From: Alnus glutinosa
Lineage: Eukaryota > Streptophyta > Magnoliopsida > Fagales > Betulaceae
Reading direction: 5' to 3'
Assembly (NCBI RefSeq): GCF_958979055.1
Contig: NC_084892.1
Span: forward strand, 22,966,001 to 23,030,000
DNA: 64,000 bases
Shown: in pieces, positions 55,000-64,000 of the stretch
Position numbering within the stretch: the first letter of the stretch is position 1
How the letters are laid out: each line of letters opens with the position of its first letter
The notes under the pieces: model-generated
Told to the model about the DNA's origin: nothing
The model's database searches: none
Seen by the model: only the letters and a program-made list of their open reading frames with translations
Translations under genes and position numbers: made by a program

Positions 55000-57900
55000 C
55001 ATTATATATTGTGGTTGGTGATCAGAAGCACAAACAGTCGTCGTCGACGGTTTTTCATTGCATTACAGTCGTTCCTTAGTCGTCAAATTTTGCGACGGTC
55101 TAAATAACATGTGGATTTCCCTACACCATTATACATTTGTCTTCGGAAGATATTTGTATGTTCTTTGCTCAATGCATTTGTGAACCCAGGTTGCTGTACA
55201 CATACAGGCCTTCAAACTTGGCAGTGATTCCTCCCTTGTTTTTAAAAAAGCACACATTCTTTATTAGTCCCAGCTGTCTCAGCCTTTGCTTACTCCTGGT
55301 ATTGTTTTGTGTATTCCACCTATGAAATCTCTATAAAATATGAACTATGCCCATTTCATCCAATTTAAGAGGAATTGCTACTCTTTTCCAAGAAAAAAGA
55401 AAAAGAAAAAGAAAAAGAAGAAAGAAGAGGAAAGGGAGTTGCATTATGTTCCATGAATGCATATGAAGACTACAGTTGTTGAATGAAAATCACTGACTTG
55501 AAATGATAATAATGTAGCTTAAAAGTGGGTACAGCTAGCTTCCTATGTACATTAGTACATATGGCTGGAAATCCTTGAGTTGGTGGTTTGGTGATGTCTT
55601 GTAGTTTACACACGCCAGTACATACTGTGAAGGCCCATACATTGAATTACATTCTGTTTCCTTTATTCTCTCTCATTCATGGTTAAAAAAGTATGTTATC
55701 TCATCTAAATTTGATCTCTTCTTCATGACTAAACGGTTTTCACACGTGGCCCAACTAATATACTTTTCAAAACAAACCACAAAAATCTTTTGGCCCATTC
55801 TCCAAATTTCCAACCACCATCACCACCGCCAAAACATTGATGACTTTGCATAATCCTATCTTTTTTGTGCCCACGTTCACTGTTCACCCCTTAACTCTCC
55901 CCCCCCCCCAGAAGCTAAATTCACTCTCTTTTGCTTCATAAGTAGTAAAAAATGTAGTAGTCTTAAAATCTCAAGCTTCATAAGTAGTAGTCATAAAATC
56001 TCAACTAAACTCAACTTTGCTTCAAATATCAACTCGCCAAAGTTCCCCAACTAACAAAGCTATGGAAGGAGTGATAGTGAAATAAAAATAAATGGTGACA
56101 AGGCCCACGTTGAGAAGCTCTCATTTTTCCTCAGTAAGAGACCCCCTTCTCTCCCGTGTGCGCCCTCACCGCCTCCCCTATGAGCACCACCCCACCCTCT
56201 TTTCCTCTGCCTTTTTCCTCCCTCTACTCTTCTGTTTTTCCTTTCTTCCGTTCTCATTTCTTTGTTTTGCAAATCCAAGTCTACGACTCCCTAGCCTCCA
56301 CCATAACCACCTCCACGGCTCACCCCCGCCCTCACACGCCCCCTCTTCGCTCCTCCAACCCTTTCCCTCTTTGAGTAAGCCTCACGTGCCACCCTTAGTT
56401 GCCAGATCTAGGGCTCTCAAGCTAAGATTTGCCATTCAACATCAACCACCACCTTTGATGCCCCCTCCCTAGCCTTCCCACGTGTGCCTCACGACTCCCT
56501 ATTGTTCTTCCACCCCACAAAAGTTGCAAATCTATGTTTTTTGTTATCTTCAATCGTTTCCCGTCTCCTCCGTTACAAGTGCCCCGCCTTTTGCTGTGAA
56601 AACTGCATAAATCAATGTCCTCTGCATGTCATTCATTGGCCACCCCTCTTGTTGGACATCAATACGAAGTTCCTTGTAAATGGCTTCAAATCAATTAATC
56701 ACGGTGCACCCTTTCTGCCGCGGCCTCCAAGTCCTCTTATTGTTGCAAGCGTCACCTCAAGCAGACTCACTCATTGTTGCATAAAAAATTGCCAGAAAGG
56801 AGAGAGGCTATTCTTGGTGTTCAATCCAAGAAACAATGGTCCGAGTTTTTTTTTTTTTTTTTTTTGACCCATTTCCATTTATTTGTTAGCTTTTTTCAAG
56901 CATTGAATTTATTTGTTTTGGGGCTTTGATGTTGGGGCCCCCACCCCCCTCTTGTAATTACTTTCCTTTACTAATAAAGTTTAATCTTACCAATAATAAT
57001 AAAAAAAAAAAAAAAAAATTGGGGAAGGCGCTGCAGGATCATCACCCTTTTCATCTTCGAGCGGGTCACCACAGCCAATGGTCAATGGAGGGCGCGGCAC
57101 AAGGTGGGTTGCCTCCATTGCTAACCAAAACCTTCGAAATGGTGGTGGACCCATTATAGGAGTGGGCTGGGGGGTTGGAGATGGTGAAGAAGGGGGAGAA
57201 TGACTGGAAAGAGAAGAAAAAGTTTTTCTTTTTTCTTTTTTGGGCAAGTAATTATCAAATTAGAATGGATCAAGTTTGGATGAGTTGTCATATTTTGAAC
57301 CGTGAATAGAAAGTTTTTTTTTTTTTTTTTGAAGATCATAGAGGCATTGGAAAGGCATTGGGAGGCGAGCTGGACCGTTGTTTTCTAACAAATTTTTTTT
57401 TTTTTTTGGCCATTTTGTTTTCTAACCTCTTGCTCCCTTATGCCTAGACTTCATAGAATCTGATCTTTTGTTTCTTGAAGAGATCAGACAAAGCTCTAGC
57501 CCCTTCAGCTTCACCCTTCTTTCGTAGCTCCATCAAACTGATTGTAGGGTCCTTCCTGCATGTGTGAAAAAACAACGCTTTTCTTGAGGTCGTGTATTTA
57601 ACTTTTTTGAGATGAAGACATAGCAAGCAAAGGAAACCATTGACGCATATATTTGACAAAAAAAAAAAAAAAAAATTATATCAATTCTGAGACGGTGATT
57701 ATGTGCATTGAATCAAACTAGTCTTATAAATTAATGACTAATAAAAAATGAATTTAATTATGTGCTTTACACTTGGAGTGAATACTGAATAGGGAGGGAG
57801 AGGGGAATAAAAAAATAAATGAAGTATCTGTTTCAAGTCGACAACGGTACAGATATATATGACACCCTCACAATCTGCTGCCACAGCATGCATGATTTGC

Positions 57901-58000
57901 AATAGGAAGGGTAGTAATTAAACAGAACCATTACAAGGGATTGAGTACATGGGCAGCAGGAACACAATAAAAGCATAAGTTTGGGAAGGGAAGTGTTTGC
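55000..58000. other. Spacer between the kinase and TBC genes
   Basis: No gene recognised. 55035-55110 has GTCGTCGACGG and GCGACGGTC phrases like CACTA-type termini. 56100-56520 is pyrimidine-rich with long but unconvincing frames. 56830-57017 looks like a plus-strand L1 3' end (TTGTAATTAC, AATAAAG, then poly(A) at 57001-57017). A short coding-like stretch on the minus strand lies at 57450-57560. Confidence 0.5.
57378..57426. mobile_element. Minimal poly(T) insertion with 12-bp TSD
   Basis: TTGTTTTCTAAC at 57378-57389 and 57415-57426 flanks 25 bases made of AAA, a T run and GGCCATT. Same architecture as the T(n)GATAAGT cases but with a different terminal motif. Confidence 0.6.
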
Positions 58001-58026
58001 ATAGAGTCTACCACGTCACTTCCCCA

Positions 58027-61000
58027 CTAAGTTTCCTGCTCCTCGGTTTTGGTTTCGTTCCCTGAAGATTTTGGGTCTATTCCTTCATTGGTGGATTTAC
58101 TTTCATTGGACTCCTCAACCTTAGTTGTTTTGCCCTGATAAAGGAATGCGTAGACAAGCTTTACGAACAATACGAAGCATATATATAGGTAGAGAAGTAT
58201 AGCTCAAAGCAAACTGCCCTATATACCATTTGCTGACTGTTTAGGAGTAGATATAGCAACTCCATTACACTAATTGCACTCTTGGTTTGCATGTCAGACA
58301 CCAAGATATGGAATAGGCAAAAGTGCATATGGCTTACCTTATTTTTGTCACGCCAACCAAGTCCAAATGAAAGTAGACCGATCTTTCTTGTCGAATTTTC
58401 TTGGCTACGCAACCTACAAAAGCACACTACCTCTATAAGGCACCACTTTCATCTAGAGGCATATGGCCTCTGCAGAAGCAATGGATTGATGCTCACACAC
58501 ACAGGCACAAAACATATAATCGCAACGAAGAATATATTTATTAAACTTATGGTTAGGCAACATGCTGTACCCAACTCATGGAGCTCACATACAACTTTAT
58601 TACGATTGATCAGAATCAATTTTTAAGTGTTCCAATCATGCGAGAAGAATGAAAGTGGATAACTATTCAATCTCCAAAAACTTTCTGCCAAATTAATAAC
58701 CATTAATGGATAGAAAATAAATAACTACATAAAGAAACACATTTTGGATGGTTAAAGCACCGATTGAAGTTCACCTCTTAAGCAGCTATGATGATAGCAT
58801 CAAAATCATTCCGAATAATTTTGTAAAGCGAATCTCATGATACCAAAAGGGTCCTAAATTATTTTTAATAATAGTACAGGGTACTTATGGAGGATGCCTT
58901 TCCACCTTGTTTTACAAAGGGATATTTTATAATGGGACCTTGGAACCATCCGAAGTTGCTTCACATCATTTTATAACTGCATTTGATAACTCACTGACTA
59001 CTGATAATATGACTTGAGAATTTTTTTTGAGGCACGTACTACGCATATATGTAAGGGCGGATACAAAGGGTGCAACCTTGTGAAGCAATAGTTCCCAATG
59101 CTTACAGAAAGCAGATTTGAAAGAACTGCCACCTTGCACTAAAATATATATGTGGCTTCTTAGATATAAAGGCATTTTCTTTGTTAATCTATCATAGGGA
59201 ATGGCATATACAATTGCCCATTTATTCAAAGTTGGAAGACTGAAGCCATAAAAAGGAAGGGATTACTCTGCCAAATGGAACAAAATAGCTAACACAAAAT
59301 ACCTGTTGATCCACTTTTTTAGATTCAAGAATTTTTATTTACATCTAGGCGAACTACAAACGCAAAATTTTCTCAGGACCAATCAAGGATTTTCAGGATG
59401 TTTCACTTTAGATTATTATTTGGCCCAATTTTATTATGATGTGTCATTGTGATAAGTGTTAGTCATATCAGTTCTTGTTTAGCCCCCAAACTTTTTTCTG
59501 CACACTTTTTCTCAGAATTAATCATCAACATCAACTATCAAACAGAAATTTTATGTGGAGAGAATTCTCATGTACCCTGGAGAAGTTAGTGCTTTAGATT
59601 GGCCAGATTCATATTGCAAGGTAGCCTCCAACATTGATTCTGCGATAACCACTTTCTTCTGTGTCTCCGCGAGTGAAGCCATAGCCTTCTCATATTTTTC
59701 CTGCATATATATCATTGTCTTGATAGGTGTATCATAACTCATGAAAGAAAGAAATAGAAAGCTATTCGACCAAAAAAATAATAGAAAGCTCAATATACTC
59801 CCTGCTTCCAAATAAAATGTCTTGTTTTTGTCTTTAGGGTATCCTAAAATGAATGTCTGCATAAAATATTTACTTCGGATTTTTGTACTTTGGATTTTAT
59901 AAACTACCCTCACCCTTTCCAAAAAGAATAAAGAAAAAAACCATTCCAGTTAAAGTCATGCCCATCTTAATACACAATGAAGGATAATTTAGGATCAGAC
60001 TTTGCCTCACTTATAATTGTGTCATTCATAACCAAGAGATTTTTGAGACAGAGGGTAGTTGTTTTGTGAGATCTTTAATTTGAAGATGGTGCAGGACAAG
60101 AAAATGAATAACTAGACAGGTAATGGTCCAGCTATCTCATCAAACTACGTTTTTCTATGGGAAGCAACAGTGCATTTTAGAATTTACAGAATCAAACTAC
60201 TTTTTTCTACGTGAAGGAACAATGCATTTTAGAATTTACAGAACAACAAACTTCATTATAGTGATCAGTAAAAAGTGAGCCAGAAAGAGACAAATATTGT
60301 CCACTCCACCCATTCTTTTTATTTGTCTTTACTTGTTTTCTCTTTCTTTCTTTCTTTTCTTTTTTTTTTTTGAATTTTTATCATATACATGTGTATAATG
60401 GACAATGCAGTTACTGGGTCACATAATGCATTTTCTGTCCAAGTAAATAGAAAATGCTAATGGAGTGGGCAAATTGAGAGTGTTGTGTAATTTGAGGGGG
60501 TCGATTGTGACTTTTTAAAGTTTGGTGGGATGATTGTAAATCGGGTGTCAGTTCGAAGGGGATAAGTGTGATTTTCCCATATATATACATATAGAATATG
60601 TTGCCATGTAGATCTACCAATATCTCTGATAACCAGGACACATCAAAAATCAGAAAGAACCTGAAGCACATGAACTGCATATCTCTGGGCAGCTGCATCT
60701 TGCTCTGCACTTATTCGAGCATCTTCAGTAACCCTTTGCTCTTGCTCTACCCTCATCAGGACCTACAACATGCAAAAGTAATAAAAATAGTTAAGGGACT
60801 CAGACAAAGTATAGATCATTCTTTTGCAACTAGAAACATCTGAAATAATTAAACCTGGAGCATTGCAGTTTCTTGTTCTCTCTTATCAGCTAGGGCTTGC
60901 TTTAGCTCTGTTACCTCTTGCTCCAACTGCTCGACCTGCAGGATTATATAACAAATTTCAAACCTTGTAAGCAAGTTGGCCGACAAGGATTTTATGGAAG

Positions 61001-62911
61001 AAGGAACTTATTGCACTTGGAGACCGAGTCAGTTCTCAGGTAAAGTAGATGATCAAAAGCATTGTCAGATGATAAAATGATCCCATACTTACCTACAGCT
61101 ATTATTTTTGACTTCTCTATCAGTGCAGAATAAACTAACGAGGCAGAAGCCAAAATATAAGTCAAATCACAAACAAGACCTCTGAAGTATTTTTGTGCTT
61201 CAAGGATCTAAAATAGTAGTTAATAGCCATTCGTGAGGCCTTATTACTTCCAGGATTTTGATGAAACATAAGGTAGCCACTCTCTCGCATAAAAAATTGA
61301 TACACAAAAATGCTTCATAAGGCAATTCATCAACATTCACTGCAGCAAGTCTATAAAATGTACACAAAGGATCCAATATCCATTGGGATTTGAGAACTGG
61401 AAAAAAAAAAAAATCTAAAATCTAAAATCTGAGATCTAAAATCTAAATCTAAAATCTATGAGAGAGAGAGGGAAAGAGGGGGAGGGAGGAAACCCTGATG
61501 CATGCCATTTGAAAGTTATAAGAATATACATATCTTTCAATGTAGTATAATAAACAGACAAACTACTGCAAGAATAGTATTCTAAATAAACTTTAGGTGT
61601 ACCCTTGCACTCAATTGCCGCCGATTATCTTGCTTGACCATCTCCATAAGTGCTGTTTCCAGCTCCTCAGCCCTGGAAACGAATACAAGCCACACATGTA
61701 GATTAAATGATTATCTTCATAAGCAATAGGCAACATCTTCCTATGTCATCATAAGAGTCGCCATGTTTTGAAACTGATTGCCACCTGTAGATTTTTATAG
61801 ATGCCCATTGATCTTAGAATTTGAAGCAACTCTTTATTTAAAAAATGAAAAAAGAAAAAGTTAAGAGAATTGACCATGGAGTTGATTTTGTGAAGTTTCA
61901 CATTTGCAAGGTCCGGAAGGTGAAAAAATAATACACAAAGAAAGAAAAAGCATTAAGAAGGCCAAAAAGAATGAAGTTCTGAGTAAGGGACTTTTAAGCC
62001 CTTCAGTCAAGGTTCATGAACCTCAGAATTTCAGAGTGGATAAGGTAAACAGACAATATACACCGCAGTTGGTTGGCCTCCCACCTCCTAGCTAGTTTAC
62101 TTGTGAATTTATCTTTCACGAGTCTGTCATCTTTACTTTGTCGTGTTACCAAATAAAATGAGTCACTTATGAAGAAACTAGACAGTAAATAGAAAGTACT
62201 GACCTGAGTTCAGCTCCTCTTTTCTCCTCCAGCAACCTGCACAATTCGACCTTCATCCAAACCACCTGCACATAAGCTGTTAATAATTGAAATTTAAAAG
62301 GAGTTGCACAGGGATCGCTTATCTGCCAACTAGTAAGCAGTAACAAGTGAAATGCATTAGATTACCATTAATAGTTTTGGAAAATAGTGAGGACTATAAG
62401 ATGACAAATGCATGGAAATATTCTGGCTGAAAAAAGGTAGAATAACAAATAAGCATAGAAATTCAGTTAAACCTACGTTGTTGAATGAAGCAAAAAAAAC
62501 AGTGGAAACCTACATCAAAGCAGACCTGGGAGTCATACATTACATGCTGGAATTGAAGATTGGATAATCTGTAAATCTCCAATAATATGGTACAATTTTC
62601 TAGGAAGACCAACTTTTCAGGGATTACATTATAAATCTACCAATAAACAATAACATCAAATATAGTTAGTGAGCATCTAAAAATATACAGTTCCAAGTAT
62701 TTTGATCCGCAAAATATCTACATCTGTAATTGTGGAGTAAGGGTTCAATAGAATGGAACTTATAGAATGAGAACGGGATCACAAGTAAAATTATTTAGAT
62801 GCTCATCTATTAAAATAATTATGTAGATACATACATATCATTTGTGTTTGGATATAAACAAAGAAAGCCATAAATATAAAAAGTAAAACTTTCACATCAA
62901 GGGTCAATTCC

Positions 62912-62966
<55 letters not shown>

Positions 62967-63933
62967 CCTTCTCTCCATTCTGGGCTTTAACAATGACCAC
63001 CACCCCCCCCCCCCCCCCCCCCCCCCGGCGCCCGCGGCGGGGCGGCAGATAAGCAATGCAAAAGTAAACCTGGTTGGCTTAGGGTTTTTTCTTCAGCAGT
63101 GGGTATTAAACACGCTGATAAGTCATATGGACAAGGTTGAAGCAGACCAAAAAAACATGTCTTGCTAATGGACCTCACAACATTAATAAAGCAATCAAAT
63201 ATAGACAAATATTTTTTTTTTGATAAGTAAATATAGACAAATATAGACATAGTGTTTGGAATACGTGGAGTATTCAAAAATAGTCAAGCACTACACACAG
63301 AAGAAGAAAAGAGAAAGCCACCTGTTCTTGAAGATCTGGTAGAGAATCTACTTCTGCATTGACATTTAGGCTATTAAGCAATTCATCCAAATTCGAGGAA
63401 TGGGACTCCAGAGGAGATTTGTCTCCATCAGCAAGATTATGACCTCCTTCAGTAGATTCCTTTTCCTCTATCAGTGATCCAGGATCATGCTTAAAGCTAT
63501 ATAGCTTAGACGCAAGCCCTTTGGAATCTTTCCAAACTCGACCCCTTTTTGATCTCTCCTCCACTACTAATAGTACAGCCGGCCGATGTTTTTTCCTAAG
63601 TTCTTGCAGTCTAGCCTCAGTTACAGCCAAAAAGCCCATGCAAGCAGTCAAGACAAGCTGACTGCTATCAAATGTAGATCCAGAAAGGGATTGCAACAAA
63701 GTAATTGCATCCCCAGCATCTTTAGTCGTTACTAACGCAGGACCTACACGAAATTACATATAAGAAAATTACATTGCTTTAAACACCCAAAAACGTTCAT
63801 AAGGTCCAATTCATCGCGTGATACAAATCACACACACACATGCTAGTACCATATAACTCCATTAAAGCAAGTGCTGTTTGAAACAGCATAACACGATTTC
63901 CTTCGAATAGAAGCACATCCCAAACTCGAAAAA
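58027..63933 (-). CDS. TBC/Rab-GAP domain protein with coiled-coil tail (3' part)
   Basis: Nine 3' exons are inside the window: 63933-63850, 63743-63322, 62265-62204, 61672-61603, 60935-60855, 60762-60661, 59700-59576, 58413-58338 and 58134-58027 (stop). They join in one frame; the gene continues past the right edge. The first visible exon (FRVWDVLLFEGNRVMLFQTALALMEL) is the C-terminal helical end of a TBC domain; the arginine and glutamine fingers would lie off the window. Exons 3 to 7 form a long heptad-rich coiled coil (VEQLEQEVTELKQALADKRE and onward), ending in a conserved GLGWRDKNK and a Glu/Ser-rich tail. TBC proteins stimulate GTP hydrolysis by Rab GTPases in membrane traffic; the Rab partner is unknown. 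The intron at 62266-63321 contains T51 and C24 homopolymers and a minimal T(n)GATAAGT insertion. The match recalled is Arabidopsis At2g37290 / At3g55020. Confidence 0.9.
60139..60245. repeat. Tandem duplication in a TBC intron
   Basis: Two diverged copies: ATCAAACTAC-TTTTTCTA, then AA(C)A-TGCATTTTAGAATTTACAGAA. Period about 53 bp. Confidence 0.75.
62916..63026. repeat. T51 and C24 homopolymers in a TBC intron
   Basis: A run of 51 T (62916-62966) and a run of 24 C (63003-63026) are 36 bp apart. The C run is followed by a very GC-rich GGCGCCCGCGGCGGGGCGGC, unlike anything nearby. Confidence 0.97.
63197..63244 (-). mobile_element. Minimal T(n)GATAAGT insertion with 16-bp TSD
   Basis: AAATATAGACAAATAT is exact at 63197-63212 and 63229-63244; only T9 plus GATAAGT lies between. 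Confidence 0.8.
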
Positions 63934-64000
63934 CTGTAGACGAAGTTTGTCATTAGAAGATAAGAACGTCTTATAACAAAAACAATATGAAAGAAGTCAA

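Noticed and set aside
56092-56472. 126-codon Pro/Ser/His-rich frame
   Set aside because: Produced by a pyrimidine-rich stretch; overlapping frames look equally open and none resembles a protein family.

Overview
The window is nuclear DNA of a plant, most likely a woody eudicot. It has long AT-rich spacers, spliced genes with GT-AG introns, GA/CT tracts in 5' leaders, poly(A)-tailed retroposons and many foldback MITEs. All eight recognisable protein genes have clear Arabidopsis-type counterparts. The species cannot be fixed from sequence alone; repeats ending in T(n)GATAAGT make me think of Fagales, but that is only an impression.

Layout: 1-5500 is gene-free and repeat-rich (MULE-type MITE, TRIM-like remnant, foldbacks, an orphan promoter-like block). 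5625-11405 (-) is a CCCH zinc-finger protein of the ZC3H15/DFRP1 family with an apparent 1-nt frameshift in exon 5. 12625-18555 (+) is a 12-exon chloroplast-type PPR protein. 18884-20149 (-) is the intronless topoisomerase VI subunit A (SPO11-3/RHL2/BIN5 type), tail-to-tail with the PPR gene. 20300-22700 is spacer. 22724-27190 (-) is a plastid thioredoxin-like AAED1/PRXL2 protein, head-to-head across 332 bp with a plastid or mitochondrial adenylate kinase (27523-31674, +). 32100-40850 is a gene-poor, MITE-rich spacer. 40850-44883 looks like a long 5' leader with an intron for WRKY44/TTG2 (CDS 44884-47150, +). 47400-52480 is spacer with LINE-type debris. 52615-54848 (+) is a receptor-like cytoplasmic kinase of the PBL/CDL1 group. 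55000-58000 is repeat-rich spacer. 58027 to the right edge (-) is the 3' part of a TBC/Rab-GAP gene with a coiled-coil tail.

The genes do not form a pathway; they are an ordinary syntenic block. From memory of Arabidopsis locus numbers, the window interleaves genes of two Arabidopsis segments (At5g02800-02830 and At2g37240-37290), as expected if it keeps the pre-duplication order. I saw no undescribed multi-gene system. The points most worth checking are the frameshift, a 43-bp duplication that copies a splice donor, a set of minimal poly(T)-GATAAGT insertions with exact target-site duplications, the compact bidirectional promoter, and two T/G and T/C homopolymer blocks that may be assembly artefacts. 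Exon borders were read by eye from reading frame, GT-AG sites and family conservation, without transcript data.
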